Notes: generated by a model from the sequence alone, not told the origin. A stretch of 64,000 nt of DNA from Chloroflexota bacterium (GCA_014874475.1 JADBJJ010000017.1:62001-126000), one strand, 5' to 3'. Positions 9,088 to 17,970 are shown, counted from the first letter of the stretch. Translations and numbers: made by a program.

Positions 9088-9501
9088 ATGAACGAGTACG
9101 TATTATCCCCGGAAGAAGTATCCCCTCAGAGCATCAAGGCGGTCTTTGACGACGCGCATATGGGAGCCACCCTGACGGCCGACGGTAAGGTCTGTGTGAC
9201 CGAGGAGGGGATCAAGGTCTTCATCTCGGTGGAAGAGGACAAGCAACTCCTGACCTACTTCCTCCTCTTCGGCTGGCGCAGTGGGACACGAACCCAGGAT
9301 CAACTGGAACTGACCAATACCCTCAACCAGAACGTGGTCTTTCTGAGAGCGTGGGCATTCCCCGAGGGCATTGTCCTGGATTACTCGCTCCCCTACGACG
9401 GCGGATTGCTCCCCCAGCAGGTCCTCAGCGCCTATCAGTGGCTCCGGCGGACCGCCATCTGGGGCATCCAGCAGTACGACCAGAAACGCATCGTCGCCTG
9501 A
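9088..9501 (+). CDS. YbjN-domain protein
   Basis: 137 residues resembling the YbjN / bacterial sensory-transduction-regulator fold, which is similar to type III secretion chaperones. Seen: TLTADGKVCVTEEGIKVFISVEED, the LTNTLNQNVVFLRAW stretch (family pattern of a conserved Asn-rich helix) and DYSLPYDGGLLPQQV. Function in the family is poorly known; some members affect motility or stress responses. It is alone behind a perfect consensus promoter, suggesting strong expression, and has AAGGAG 6 bases before the ATG. A long inverted repeat follows its stop. Confidence 0.7.
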   Translation: MNEYVLSPEEVSPQSIKAVFDDAHMGATLTADGKVCVTEEGIKVFISVEEDKQLLTYFLLFGWRSGTRTQDQLELTNTLNQNVVFLRAWAFPEGIVLDYSLPYDGGLLPQQVLSAYQWLRRTAIWGIQQYDQKRIVA

Positions 9502-9520
9502 GAACATCCGTTGCCTTATC

Positions 9521-9558
9521 ATCAGGTGACAGTCACCTTCCAGCGACTGTCACCTGAT
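9521..9558. repeat. Perfect 14-bp inverted repeat
   Basis: Arms ATCAGGTGACAGTC and GACTGTCACCTGAT flank a 10-base loop, directly after the YbjN-like stop. No T-tract follows, so it is a weak terminator candidate. It also abuts the IS remnant and could be an insertion-associated palindrome. Confidence 0.7.
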
Positions 9559-9564
9559 GTCCTC

Positions 9565-10230
9565 CCCGTGTCAAGTCAAATGATAATGTTACCGGGGCAA
9601 GGAGCTCTTCTGGCAGGCCCGATGGCAGATTCAGAGTTTCAAAGACGTTCTCGGTTACCCCTGGCATCGCCCCCGGCAGAGAGAATAGTTGCTCTATCAG
9701 ATCATACATCTCCTGCCGCAGTTGCGGGTTGGGGGGACCAGGTGGGGCTTGTCCCGAGGCGCCTTCTCCAGAATGCGGCGAACGGTGGAGACGCTCATCG
9801 CACCCAGCGGGGTCAACAGATGGGGTTTTCCGTCCCGCTGTCCGTGTTGAGCCAGGTGGGAAGCCATATCCACCCGTACCGGCTGCAATCGTTCTGCACT
9901 GGGATAGTCCAGCGCCTGGGCGATGAGGAAGACAGCGGACCGAACGTCGGGGCCGTATACGGGGCCGCGCTCAGTTCGGCGGGGTTTCCGTTGTAAGGAA
10001 AGAGGGCTGTGCATTAAACGGATCAGAGACTTCCGATGAAGGCCGGTGACGGCTTCCATCTCGTTCAGGAGAGCGGAGCGCTCTCTGGGTGAGGCCTTCT
10101 GGTATCGCCGAGACATCACCGCCAGATACTTGCGGCGTTCGGTGAAGTTCATCTGTTCCTCCGGATGCATACTGACCTCCCAGTAACATTTTCTTTGGGT
10201 GACAGTATAGCATCCGGTAACATTTTACGT
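9565..10230. mobile_element. Insertion-sequence remnant with internal deletion
   Basis: The motif AATGTTACCGG occurs at 9585-9595 and inverted at 10214-10224 (a third, variant copy at 10181-10190), suggesting terminal inverted repeats around a transposase fragment. The element is only about 0.65 kb and lacks the DDE catalytic region. Exact ends cannot be fixed from one copy. Confidence 0.55.
9697..10170 (-). pseudogene. Truncated transposase (N-terminal helix-turn-helix part)
   Basis: 157 residues whose start (NFTERRKYLAVMSRRYQKAS, then NEMEAVTGLHRKSLIRLM) is the helix-turn-helix end of an integrase-type (rve/DDE) transposase of about 400 residues. The frame ends abruptly after about residue 146. 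A +1 shift at about 9735 continues into another 60 codons ending at about 9536, which suggests that an internal deletion joined two parts out of frame. The catalytic DDE domain is missing, so it cannot transpose itself. GGGAGG precedes the ATG. Confidence 0.65.
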
Positions 10231-10246
10231 GAAAGAACGCGCCAAG

Positions 10247-10275
10247 TTGCACATTCTCCGAAGTTGTGCTAAAAT
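10247..10275 (+). promoter_or_regulatory. Sigma-70-type promoter for LysM-M23 gene
   Basis: TTGCAC (10247-10252), 17-base spacer, TAAAAT (10270-10275). The predicted start of transcription at about 10282 lies after the GTG at 10266, arguing for a downstream translation start. Confidence 0.55.
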
Positions 10276-10397
10276 CTACTCGGTTTTCCGTTCCGCCTGG
10301 AACGTTGAAAACGGAGCCGACTTTGGAAACGCTTGGGGAAACCGAAAGGGACGTTCTTGAGAGAGACGTCCCGCCGAAATTGCAGAAAAGGGGCGGG

Positions 10398-11510
10398 GTG
10401 AACTCCATCATCCACTGGCGGGATGAGGTTCTGCCTCGCCAACTGGCCCGTCTGACTGTCTCCTGGTGGCAGTGGAGCACTGACCGGCGGGCTTTCTGGC
10501 CGTGGCTGAGCCGCACATCGGCGCACGTTGCGCTGGTGATGGCTGCGTTCCTGGCCTTCTTGCTGAGCACCATCCGCATCCCCGTCCAGGCCGCCCGTTC
10601 GCTTACCTCCGCCGCGGACCTTTTCGCCTTCCAGAACAACGTCCAGGAGACCCAATCCGTACTGGCTGAGATTACAGCCCGGAATGGTCAGGCTCTCAAA
10701 CCGGACCCGTGGGCTCCCATCGCGTTGCGCGTTGATCCCCACACCGAAATCCCCAAACGTCCCCGGCTGGGCATCATAACCTACACTGTCCAGTTAGGGG
10801 ATACCGTCCAGGCCATCGCGGCCCAGTTCGACCTGGACCCCACCACGATTATGTGGGCAAACCCCGCTGTAGAGGATGCCCCGGACCTGCTGCGGATCGG
10901 GCAGGAACTGGTGATTCTGCCCATAGACGGGGTTTACCATACCGTTAAAAATAACGAGACGCTGGAATCTATCGCCAAAAAATACCAGGTGGAAGTGGAG
11001 GCGATCACTTCCTGCCCATACAACTCCCTCCAGCCGCCCGATTTCACCATTGAGCCGGGGATGAAGTTGGTTATCCCTGGTGGCAAGAAGCCCTGGGTGC
11101 CGAAGGTGGTGACCAGTTACACTGGACCTATTCCTGATGGGGCCCGGGGGACCGGACTGTTCCGGTGGCCCACGCTGGGCTATCTCACCCAGGGATACTG
11201 GTACGGCCATCGGGCGATAGACATCGGTGTCCCGGTAGGCACGGCAGTGTATGCCGCCGACAGTGGCTTTGTCAGTTTCGCCGGATGGACCGATATTGGC
11301 TACGGTTATCTGATTGTCATTGACCATGCCAACGGCTTTGCCACCTACTATGCCCACCTGAGCAACATCTATGTGATGGCCGGCCAGAAGGTGGAACGGG
11401 GGCAAGTCATTGGCGCCACAGGGAATACTGGATGGTCCACCGGCCCGCATCTCCACTTTGAGATTCGCTACCTGGGCGTCCCCCAGAATCCCCGCGCGTA
11501 TCTACCGTAG
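10398..11510 (+). CDS. LysM-domain M23 peptidase (cell-wall endopeptidase)
   Basis: About 370 residues: a membrane helix (about residues 35-55), two LysM repeats (YTVQLGDTVQAIAAQFDLD and YHTVKNNETLESIAKKYQVE) and a C-terminal M23 domain with the zinc motifs HRAIDIGVPVG (HxxxD) and HLHFEIR (HxH). M23 enzymes cut peptide cross-bridges of peptidoglycan; LysM binds the glycan. The frame is open from GTG 10266, but a promoter at 10247-10275 overlaps that region, so GTG 10398 (AAGGGG upstream) or TTG 10323 is more likely. An intrinsic terminator follows directly. Confidence 0.88.
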   Translation: MNSIIHWRDEVLPRQLARLTVSWWQWSTDRRAFWPWLSRTSAHVALVMAAFLAFLLSTIRIPVQAARSLTSAADLFAFQNNVQETQSVLAEITARNGQALKPDPWAPIALRVDPHTEIPKRPRLGIITYTVQLGDTVQAIAAQFDLDPTTIMWANPAVEDAPDLLRIGQELVILPIDGVYHTVKNNETLESIAKKYQVEVEAITSCPYNSLQPPDFTIEPGMKLVIPGGKKPWVPKVVTSYTGPIPDGARGTGLFRWPTLGYLTQGYWYGHRAIDIGVPVGTAVYAADSGFVSFAGWTDIGYGYLIVIDHANGFATYYAHLSNIYVMAGQKVERGQVIGATGNTGWSTGPHLHFEIRYLGVPQNPRAYLP

Positions 11511-11526
11511 GATCACCTTTGGAAAG

Positions 11527-11571
11527 GAGGGGGTTAGGGGCAACTCCGTGGTCCCTGACCCCCTCTTTTCT
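11527..11571 (+). terminator. Rho-independent terminator
   Basis: Stem GAGGGGGTTAGGG / CCCTGACCCCCTC followed by TTTTCTT. It ends the LysM-M23 transcript; the last bases overlap the -35 box of the next promoter. Confidence 0.75.
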
Positions 11572-11599
11572 TGACGGGGCGGGTCTTATCGGTTAGAAT
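11571..11599 (+). promoter_or_regulatory. Sigma-70-type promoter for mtnP
   Basis: TTGACG (11571-11576), 17-base spacer, TAGAAT (11594-11599), about 65 bases before the mtnP ATG. Confidence 0.65.
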
Positions 11600-11664
11600 A
11601 TCGCTAAATGTAGATAACTTATGCGGAGTTGTTCTGCAAAATCATACAGCGAGGAGTAAGAACT

Positions 11665-12537
11665 ATGGCGGATATGCCCGTTCGCATCGGCGTCATCGGC
11701 GGCTCTGGCCTCTACCAGATGGAAGGGCTGAGCGATGTGGAAGAGCGCCGCATCTCCACCCCGTTCGGCGACCCCTCAGATATCATCGTCATCGGGAGCC
11801 TAGAGGGGGTGCGGGTGGCGTTCCTGGCCCGTCATGGACGGGGCCACCGCATCACGCCCACTGAGGTCAACTACCGCGCCAACATCTATGCCCTCAAGAC
11901 CCTGGGGGTGGAGCAGGTTATCTCCATTTCCGCCTGCGGCTCCCTGCGGGAGCATCTCCACCCGGGTGAAATCGTCGTCCCCGATCAGGTGTTTGACTTC
12001 ACCAAAAAGCGGGCATATACCTTCTTCGGCAACGGACTGGTGGCCCATATCGGCGTCGCCGACCCGTTCTGCCCGCGCCTCTCAGCCCTGCTGGCCGACG
12101 CGATGGAGGCTGCCGGTGGCAGAGTTCATCGGGGGGGACGGTTCATCACCATTGAGGGTCCCCGTTTCTCCACTAAAGGGGAGAGTTTCACCTACCGCGC
12201 CTGGGGGATGGACATCATCGGTATGACCACCAGCCCGGAGGTCTTCCTGGCCCGCGAGGCGGAGATGTGCTACGCGGTCATGGCTCACATCACCGACTAC
12301 GACGTCTGGCACGAGACAGAGGAGCCGGTGAATGTGGAGATGTTGCTGGCCACACTGGCCGCCAACGCCCAACTGGCCCAGCGGGCCATCCGCATCCTGG
12401 TCCCGCGCATAGCCGCCGCCGAACGGACCTGCGCTTGCGGTTCCACCCTCTCCACCGCGCTCATCACCCAGCCCGACCTGGTCCCCGAAAGCCTCAAGCG
12501 GGACCTGGCGCCCATCATCGGGAAGTACCTGAAGTGA
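11665..12537 (+). CDS. mtnP: S-methyl-5'-thioadenosine phosphorylase
   Basis: 290 residues of the PNP/MTAP family. It phosphorolyses methylthioadenosine from polyamine or SAM metabolism to adenine and methylthioribose-1-phosphate. Phosphate- and ribose-site motifs are visible: IGVIGGSGLYQ, ARHGRGH, SACGSLRE, IEGPRFSTKGES. TDYDVWHE near residue 210 carries the Asp pair that marks adenine (MTAP) over guanine specificity. ATG 11665 is chosen for the AGGAG about 8 bases upstream. GtrA follows after 2 bases, so they are probably translated from one mRNA. Confidence 0.92.
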   Translation: MADMPVRIGVIGGSGLYQMEGLSDVEERRISTPFGDPSDIIVIGSLEGVRVAFLARHGRGHRITPTEVNYRANIYALKTLGVEQVISISACGSLREHLHPGEIVVPDQVFDFTKKRAYTFFGNGLVAHIGVADPFCPRLSALLADAMEAAGGRVHRGGRFITIEGPRFSTKGESFTYRAWGMDIIGMTTSPEVFLAREAEMCYAVMAHITDYDVWHETEEPVNVEMLLATLAANAQLAQRAIRILVPRIAAAERTCACGSTLSTALITQPDLVPESLKRDLAPIIGKYLK

Positions 12538-12539
12538 AT

Positions 12540-13043
12540 ATGTCTCCTGCAACCATTGTTGCCCGAACCCGTCTCTTTCTACAGATGAACCGGAAGGAGG
12601 TGGTCCGCTTCCTGAAGTTCGCTGTCGTCGGTACCACCGGCGCGGTGGTGGACTTCGGCATCCTCTACATTCTTCACATTGTGGCCGGGCTTAATATTGT
12701 CCTGGCCAACACCTGCTCTTTCACCGCCGCCGTCCTGAGCAACTTCACCTGGAACCATTACTGGACGTATCCGGATTCCCGCTCCAGGCCCATCTGTACC
12801 CAACTGGCCCAGTTTTTTGTCGTCAGCATCGCCGGGTGGGGCATCAACACGGGCATCCTGCTCCTTCTGCGCTACCCATTTGTCTCGCTGGTGGAGACGG
12901 TTGCCCGCTCCCTGGCCCTCACTCTGAGCCCGGAACTGCCCTACAAATTGGGCTATAACCTGGCGAAAGCCATCGCCACCGGCGTTGTCCTGTTCTGGAA
13001 CTTTTTCGTCAATCGCTTCTGGACCTACTCCGATGTCTCCTGA
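12540..13043 (+). CDS. GtrA-family membrane protein
   Basis: 167 residues with four membrane helices and the GtrA start pattern VVRFLKFAVVGTTGAVVDFGILYIL, plus SFTAAVLSNFTWNHYWTY and FFVNRFWTYSDV, all family hallmarks. GtrA-like proteins are thought to flip or move polyprenyl-linked sugars for surface glycans; no glycosyltransferase is next to it. Start ATG 12540 lies just after the mtnP stop. Its end overlaps the next gene by about 11 bases. Confidence 0.88.
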   Translation: MSPATIVARTRLFLQMNRKEVVRFLKFAVVGTTGAVVDFGILYILHIVAGLNIVLANTCSFTAAVLSNFTWNHYWTYPDSRSRPICTQLAQFFVVSIAGWGINTGILLLLRYPFVSLVETVARSLALTLSPELPYKLGYNLAKAIATGVVLFWNFFVNRFWTYSDVS

Positions 13044-13449
13044 AGGCGGGCCCGTCATCCGTATCCTTTTTGATGGGGGAAGCCGGGGAAACCCTGGCCC
13101 CGGCTACGGAAGTTACTACATCCGGTTCCCGGACGGGCGTGGGGAGACAGTCCGCCTGGACTTCGGGCGCCGGATGACCAACAATGAGGCGGAGTACCAT
13201 ACTCTGCTGACGGCTCTGGAGGACCTGTCGGGCCGCCTGCAGGGAGAGGGGCGGAGTCCAGCGGAGTTCACGCTGGAGATCCGGGGCGACTCTGTTCTGG
13301 TCATCTCCCAGTTGGCCGGCGACTGGAAGGCCCGTAACCCGCGCATGCGGGCCCTGCGCGACCGGGTGCGGGAATGGTTGGGGCAATTTGGGGGATACCG
13401 TCTGGAGTGGGTGCCACGTGGGATCGTCCTTCGGTATTTGGGGCATTAG
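13033..13449 (+). CDS. RNase HI-like protein with abnormal C-terminus
   Basis: 138 residues. The RNase H fold start LFDGGSRGNPGPGYGSYYI gives the first catalytic Asp, NNEAEYHTLL the Glu and IRGDSVLVISQL the second Asp. After the usual LEWVPR the sequence diverges (GIVLRYLGH, stop), so the fourth acidic residue of the family (the Asp in the usual ...AD/AN.LA helix) is missing. The stop lies at the edge of a dispersed palindrome (13459-13540), which suggests truncation by repeat insertion. It overlaps gtrA by 11 bases. Activity on RNA/DNA hybrids is therefore doubtful. Confidence 0.75.
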   Translation: MSPEGGPVIRILFDGGSRGNPGPGYGSYYIRFPDGRGETVRLDFGRRMTNNEAEYHTLLTALEDLSGRLQGEGRSPAEFTLEIRGDSVLVISQLAGDWKARNPRMRALRDRVREWLGQFGGYRLEWVPRGIVLRYLGH

Positions 13450-13458
13450 AGAAAGTCC

Positions 13459-13540
13459 AGAGATTCTACCACAAAGGGCACACAAAAAGCACTGAGAAAA
13501 CTTCGTATCCTCTATGTCCTTCGTGGTTTTCAGAATCTCT
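13459..13540. repeat. Dispersed palindromic repeat (ACCACAAAGG type)
   Basis: Outer arms AGAGATTCT / AGAATCTCT and inner arms ACCACAAAGG / CCTTCGTGGT form an imperfect long hairpin. Related text lies at 22147-22203 and 53840-53871. Confidence 0.6.
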
Positions 13541-13563
13541 AACACCATTCTTGCATCGGGTTC

Positions 13564-13592
13564 TTGATTTTCTCTGTTGAATGTGGTAAAAT
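13564..13592 (+). promoter_or_regulatory. Sigma-70-type promoter for YHS gene
   Basis: TTGATT (13564-13569), 17-base spacer, TAAAAT (13587-13592), about 64 bases before the ATG at 13656. Confidence 0.6.
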
Positions 13593-13655
13593 AGATGACG
13601 ATCAATTAAATCAGCGTGCCTGCGGCGCGCCTAATCACCCGATGGAGGTACAAAA

Positions 13656-13832
13656 ATGGCCATAGACCCCGTCTGCAAGATGGAAGTGGACCCCAAGACC
13701 GCTCCGGCGAAAACCGTCTATAAGGGGCAGACGTACTATTTCTGCGCCCCTGGCTGCAAAGCGGCCTTTGAGAAGGACCCGGAGAAGTATCTGCGGGAGA
13801 CCGAAAAGGGCGAGGAGCATCACGCCCGGTAG
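13656..13832 (+). CDS. YHS-domain small metal-binding protein
   Basis: 58 residues starting [13 protein letters not shown], with [24 protein letters not shown]: a complete YHS domain with its conserved Cys residues (DPVCKM and FC..GC). YHS proteins bind copper or other soft metals and often accompany copper ATPases; the adjacent CopA (116 bases downstream) supports a copper chaperone or sensor role. GGAGG lies 8 bases before the ATG and the gene has its own promoter. Confidence 0.88.
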   Translation: MAIDPVCKMEVDPKTAPAKTVYKGQTYYFCAPGCKAAFEKDPEKYLRETEKGEEHHAR

Positions 13833-13841
13833 TTCTATCGC

Positions 13842-13935
13842 CGCAGAGAGCGCCGAGGTCAAGAAAGGCGACGACCCGCGACCTGCAACGGGTATCCTGT
13901 TTCTTGAAATCTCTGCGTCCTTTGCGTCTCTGCGT
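13842..13935. repeat. Palindromic intergenic repeat (CGCAGAGA/TCTCTGCG)
   Basis: Between the YHS gene and copA, CGCAGAGA is matched by TCTCTGCG and TCAAGAAA by TTTCTTGA, with the phrase CTCTGCGTCCTTTGCGTCTC. It belongs to the same loose class of dispersed palindromes as 13459-13540. Confidence 0.5.
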
Positions 13936-13947
13936 TAAAGAATCGTT

Positions 13948-16425
13948 ATGACCGAACAACGAATTTCTATACCCGTCCAGGGCATGACATGCGCCTCATG
14001 CGTCGCCCATGTGGAGGGGGCCCTGCGCAGCGTGGACGGGGTGGAGGAGGTCGCCGTCAACCTGGCGACGGAGCGGGCCACCCTCCGCTTTGACCCGCAG
14101 GCCGTCCGCATCGCCGACCTGGTCCGCGCCGTCCAGGAGACCGGCTACGAGGTCCCCACCGAGACCGTCATTCTTCCCATCGGCGGGATGACTTGTGCCT
14201 CCTGCGCCGCCCACGTGGAGGAGGCCCTGCGCGCGCTCCCTGGCGTCGTCTCCGCTTCCGTCAACCTGGCCACCGAGAAGGCGACGGTCACCTTCATCCC
14301 CGGCGTGGTGGGTATCCCTGACTTCAAGAGGGCGGTAGCGGAGGCCGGGTACGAAGTCCTGGAGACCCCCGCCGCAGGTGCGGTCGCCGAAGAGGACGAG
14401 GCCGAACGCAAAATGCGCCAAGCCCGTTTTCGCATGCGTGTTGCCTGGGCGTTCACCGTCCCCATCATCCTCTGGATGCTCCCGGAGATGCTCTGGGGGG
14501 TGATGTGGCCGAACCACCTGGTCCTCAACCTGGGTATGATCCTTCTGGCCGCGCCCGTCCTCTTCTGGGTGGGTAGCCGCACCTACCGGAGTGGCCTGAC
14601 CGCCGCCCTGCACGGCTTTGCCAATATGGATACCCTCATCACCCTGGGCACGGGCGTCTCCTTCCTCACCGGCCCGGCGTCCTTCTTCTTCCCCGTCGCC
14701 AACTACGCCGGGGTGGCGGCGATGATTATGGCCTTCCACCTCACGGGTCGGTACGTGGAGGAGACGGCCAAAGGCCGTGCTTCCCAGGCCATCCGCAAAC
14801 TCCTGGAACTGGGCGCCAAAACGGCGCGCGTCGTCCGGGACGGGATAGAGATAGAGGTGCCCATTGAAGAGGTCCAGGTCGGGGACGTGATGATCGTCCG
14901 TCCGGGCGAGAAAATCCCCACCGACGGCGTTGTTCTGGAAGGGGAGAGCGCGGTGGACGAATCCATGGCCACCGGCGAATCCATGCCCGTCAACAAGGGC
15001 CCGGGGGACGAGGTCATCGGCGCCACCGTCAACCAAGAGGGGCTCCTGAAAGTCCGAGCGACCCGGGTGGGGCGGGACACCTTCCTGGCCCAGGTCATTC
15101 GCCTCGTGGAGGAGGCCCAGGGTTCCAAAGTGCCCATCCAGGCCTTCGCCGACCGGGTGACCGCGGTCTTTGTGCCGATTGTGCTGGGGATCGCGCTCTT
15201 CACCCTGTTAGCCTGGCTGGCGTTCCCTGGCCTGATGCGGGCACTCGTCGCGGCGGGGGCGTTCCTGCCCTGGGTCAACCCGAATCTGGGGGTGGTCACC
15301 CTGGCCATCATCTCCACCGTCGCCGTCCTGGTGATTGCCTGCCCCTGCGCGCTGGGCCTGGCAACGCCCACTGCGCTCATGGTCGGCAGCGGCATGGGCG
15401 CTGAGCGCGGCATCCTCATCCGCTCCGGCGAGGCCATCCAGACCCTCAGGGATGTGCGGGCCGTCGTCTTTGATAAGACGGGGACCCTCACCAAGGGGCG
15501 GCCCGAAGTGACCGACGTCGTCCCGGCGGAAGGGATGCGCGAAGAGGCGCTCCTGCGTCTGGCTGGATCCGTGGAGCGGGGGTCGGAGCATCCGCTGGGG
15601 CGGGCGGTGGTGGAGCGGGCCCAGGCCCTGGGCCTGGCGCTGGTGGACCCGGCTGAATTTGTGGCCCTGCGCGGCCGAGGTGTGGCGGCGACGGTGGATG
15701 GAGCGCGGGTCCTGGTGGGCTCCCGGCGACTGATGGAGGAGAACGGACTGGACCCATCCCCGCTGGAGAGAGTCCTGCGCCGTCTGGAGGAAGAGGCGAA
15801 GACGGCGATGCTGGTAGCGGTGGACGGCCGCCTGGGCGGCGTCCTGGCTGTCGCTGACCCCCTGAAGGAGGATGCGGTCTTGGCGGTTGAGGAGTTGCAT
15901 CGGCTCGGCCTGCGGACGGCGATGATCACCGGCGATAACCGTCGGACCGCCGAGGCTGTCGCCCGGCGGGTGGGCATAGACGAGGTGCGGGCCGAAGTCC
16001 TCCCGGAGGGCAAAGTGGCGGAGATCCGCCGCCTTCAGGAGGAATACGGCCGGGTGGCCTTTGTGGGCGACGGCATCAACGACGCCCCGGCGCTGAAGGC
16101 GGCGGATGTGGGGCTGGCCATCGGCACCGGCACGGACATCGCCATTGAGGCCGGAGATGTAACCCTGGTGCGCGGGGAACTGACGGGCGTGGTGGAGGCG
16201 ATCCGCCTCAGCCAGGCCACCTTCCGCAAAATCCGCCAGAACCTCTTCTGGGCCTTTTTCTATAACGTGGTGATGATTCCGCTGGCCGTTATGGGCTGGA
16301 TGCATCCGGTGCTGGCGGAAATCGCTATGGCCACCTCTTCGGTGACGGTGGTGACCAACGCCAACACCCTGCGGCGGGTAGACATCCGAAGCAGAATACG
16401 GATCAGCGAATCGCCAGGTCGCTGA
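13948..16425 (+). CDS. copA: Copper-translocating P1B-type ATPase
   Basis: 825 residues. Two N-terminal heavy-metal domains each with GMTCASC (Cys 15/18 and 83/86), then membrane helices, the actuator-domain motif TGES, the ion-path motif [11 protein letters not shown] (about residue 465), the phosphorylation site DKTGTLTKG (about 509), [19 protein letters not shown] and [20 protein letters not shown] with two CxxC domains indicates Cu(I) export across the membrane. The YHS gene upstream and FHA regulator downstream are on the same strand. Confidence 0.95.
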   Translation: MTEQRISIPVQGMTCASCVAHVEGALRSVDGVEEVAVNLATERATLRFDPQAVRIADLVRAVQETGYEVPTETVILPIGGMTCASCAAHVEEALRALPGVVSASVNLATEKATVTFIPGVVGIPDFKRAVAEAGYEVLETPAAGAVAEEDEAERKMRQARFRMRVAWAFTVPIILWMLPEMLWGVMWPNHLVLNLGMILLAAPVLFWVGSRTYRSGLTAALHGFANMDTLITLGTGVSFLTGPASFFFPVANYAGVAAMIMAFHLTGRYVEETAKGRASQAIRKLLELGAKTARVVRDGIEIEVPIEEVQVGDVMIVRPGEKIPTDGVVLEGESAVDESMATGESMPVNKGPGDEVIGATVNQEGLLKVRATRVGRDTFLAQVIRLVEEAQGSKVPIQAFADRVTAVFVPIVLGIALFTLLAWLAFPGLMRALVAAGAFLPWVNPNLGVVTLAIISTVAVLVIACPCALGLATPTALMVGSGMGAERGILIRSGEAIQTLRDVRAVVFDKTGTLTKGRPEVTDVVPAEGMREEALLRLAGSVERGSEHPLGRAVVERAQALGLALVDPAEFVALRGRGVAATVDGARVLVGSRRLMEENGLDPSPLERVLRRLEEEAKTAMLVAVDGRLGGVLAVADPLKEDAVLAVEELHRLGLRTAMITGDNRRTAEAVARRVGIDEVRAEVLPEGKVAEIRRLQEEYGRVAFVGDGINDAPALKAADVGLAIGTGTDIAIEAGDVTLVRGELTGVVEAIRLSQATFRKIRQNLFWAFFYNVVMIPLAVMGWMHPVLAEIAMATSSVTVVTNANTLRRVDIRSRIRISESPGR

Positions 16426-16455
16426 TCCTTTGATTTTGCTGATTTTCTGACTGGG
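16405..16455. repeat. Short inverted repeat around copA stop
   Basis: GGATCAGCGA / TCGCTGATCC arms with a 9-base loop overlap the end of copA. A similar element (GGATCAAAG / CTTTGATCC) follows the coiled-coil gene at 45872-45917. No T-tract. Confidence 0.45.
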
Positions 16456-16459
16456 GGAT

Positions 16460-17107
16460 ATGGAAGAAGCGGGTGTCCCTATGCTGGTCATCCTGGAGGG
16501 GGAAGCGGCCGGTCAGCGGTGGCTGATTCGGGAGGACCAGGTGCTCATCGGCCGGGGGCCGACGTGCGACATCATCCTCCCCGAGCGGCAGATTTCCCGC
16601 CATCACGCCCGCATTGAGCGGACGGCCGACGGCCGTTATCTCCTCTACGACCTGGGCAGCAAAAATGGCACTTGGGTGAACGGGGAGGAGGTACGGGAGA
16701 CCCCTCGTCTCCTTCAAGATGGGGATGAGATTCAGTTCGCTCTCTGCGTGAAGATGACCTTTGTCGGCTCGGACGCGACGCTCCCGCTGGGCGGAGAGGG
16801 ACCAGTGCGGGGGATTCGGGTGGATCGGGCCGGGCGGCGGGTGTTTGTCGGCGGGCGAGAACTCTCCCCGCCTCTCTCACCCGCCCAGTACCGGTTGCTG
16901 ACCATCCTCCTGGATGCCCGGGGCCAGGTCGTCTCCCGGGAAGAGGTTGTCCGCGCTGTCTGGCCCGATGAAGACGTCCGGGGTATCTCCGAGCAGGCAA
17001 TAGACGCCCTGGTCCGTCGGTTACGGGAACGGCTGGCCGAACTGGACCCCCAGCATGAGTACATCATCACGGTGCGGGGGCACGGTTTCCGGCTGGAGAA
17101 CCGATAA
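16460..17107 (+). CDS. FHA domain plus winged-helix DNA-binding regulator
   Basis: 215 residues. The N-terminal FHA domain (about 10-90) contains IGRGPTCDIILPERQISRHH and SKNGTWVNG, the phosphothreonine-binding loops. The C-terminal OmpR/PhoB-type winged helix (about 120-213) contains LSPAQYRLLTILLDARGQVVSREE and a VRGHGFRLE end. It is presumably a transcription regulator whose FHA part docks to a Ser/Thr-phosphorylated partner. No kinase is adjacent. The start could be ATG 16460 or 16481. Closeness to copA may be co-transcription and not functional linkage. Confidence 0.85.
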   Translation: MEEAGVPMLVILEGEAAGQRWLIREDQVLIGRGPTCDIILPERQISRHHARIERTADGRYLLYDLGSKNGTWVNGEEVRETPRLLQDGDEIQFALCVKMTFVGSDATLPLGGEGPVRGIRVDRAGRRVFVGGRELSPPLSPAQYRLLTILLDARGQVVSREEVVRAVWPDEDVRGISEQAIDALVRRLRERLAELDPQHEYIITVRGHGFRLENR

Positions 17108-17111
17108 TAGA

Positions 17112-17188
17112 TCACAGACCCTTGACCGCTGATCACTAACGACAGACCACTGACGGCTACCTGCGAACGACTGACGACTACCCACTGG
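17112..17188. repeat. Low-complexity GACNACTGAC-type intergenic repeat
   Basis: Degenerate units such as GACCACTGACGGCT and GACGACTACC fill the gap between two genes; related to 1650-1735 and 41005-41045. Confidence 0.55.
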
Positions 17189-17190
17189 TT

Positions 17191-17814
17191 ATGCGCCGCT
17201 GGATACCGTGGCTGCTGGTGCTGGGGGCCTTGCTGGGCCTGGCGGGGGCAGTGACGTCCTGGATCCCCCATCGGGCCGCCGCGCTCCGTCTGAATGCGCT
17301 GGACCTCTTCGTTGTGGTCCGGCTGCTGCCGCCGGTGCGAGACGGCGTGATCCGCCTGGCCCGCGAAGCGTTCCTTCTCCCCCTGCTGGCTCCGGCGCTG
17401 GTGCTGGCGCTGGCCCCGACCTTTTGTATCCGGCCGCGCGGGCTGTTCCGCTACGGAGGTCCGCTGATCGGGGCTGCCCTGGCGCTGACCGTGCTCCCCC
17501 CGTATCCGCCTATTCTCACCGCCTGGCGAGACCCCCTGTACCGGGGGCAGTTACTTCTGACGGTGGGGTTCTGCGGGCTGGCAGTGCTGAGTTTGTGGGG
17601 CGCCCGCCTGCCGGAGCGGATCCGGGGCGGGCTGGTGGCTTTGCTGGCCCTCGTGGGCTGGCTGCTCCCGCTTCTGGCTTTTCTCCGTGTGCGGCCCATC
17701 TTCGCCGCGCTCTATGGGGCCCCGGTGGGCGGTGGTCCGGGCCTTGTCCTGGGCGCTCTGGGTGCTGGGCTGGTCGTTGTGGCTGGAGGAATGGCTGCCA
17801 TCCTCAGGCGCTGA
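17191..17814 (+). CDS. Multi-pass membrane protein of unknown function
   Basis: 207 residues with about six hydrophobic segments (about residues 5-25, 62-82, 90-105, 122-138, 147-165 and 180-205). No family motif is recognised. Charged residues are rare outside the loops, and Arg-rich loops suggest a positive-inside orientation. It follows the FHA regulator after an 80-base repeat and has no clear ribosome site (CCCACTGGTT precedes the ATG), so expression is uncertain. Codon use is like its neighbours. Confidence 0.6.
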   Translation: MRRWIPWLLVLGALLGLAGAVTSWIPHRAAALRLNALDLFVVVRLLPPVRDGVIRLAREAFLLPLLAPALVLALAPTFCIRPRGLFRYGGPLIGAALALTVLPPYPPILTAWRDPLYRGQLLLTVGFCGLAVLSLWGARLPERIRGGLVALLALVGWLLPLLAFLRVRPIFAALYGAPVGGGPGLVLGALGAGLVVVAGGMAAILRR

Positions 17815-17829
17815 CTGCTGGGAACCCTC

Positions 17830-17858
17830 TTGACATTTCCCCCGCAACTTGGTATACT
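17830..17858 (+). promoter_or_regulatory. Strong sigma-70 promoter for ABC importer operon
   Basis: Perfect TTGACA (17830-17835), 17-base spacer, TATACT (17853-17858). It produces a leader of about 115 bases ahead of the binding-protein gene. Confidence 0.78.
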
Positions 17859-17910
17859 TTACAACACAGTGCCTCTCCCCAGCCAACGAAAGGAGGTGAT
17901 ACCCGGAAAG

Positions 17911-17970
17911 ATGCGGAACCGTTCTCCTAACCCTCTGTGTATGCTCCTTTCTATAAGTATCAAACGCTAA
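17911..17970 (+). CDS. Possible 19-codon leader peptide upstream of the ABC binding protein
   Basis: ATG 17911 opens a 19-codon frame whose TAA (17968-17970) abuts the GGAGG of the next gene. Upstream, 17888-17900 reads GAAAGGAGGTGAT, a 13-base perfect complement of the usual 16S rRNA 3' end, but 14 bases from its core to this ATG is longer than usual. Translation here could couple to or control the downstream gene. Coding evidence is weak. Confidence 0.3.
   Translation: MRNRSPNPLCMLLSISIKR

Noticed and set aside
9521-9558. Intrinsic terminator after the YbjN-like gene
   Set aside because: The perfect palindrome has no U-tract; kept only as an inverted repeat.
17888-17900. End of a 16S rRNA gene
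   Set aside because: Only 13 bases match the complement of the 16S 3' end and no flanking rRNA sequence is present.
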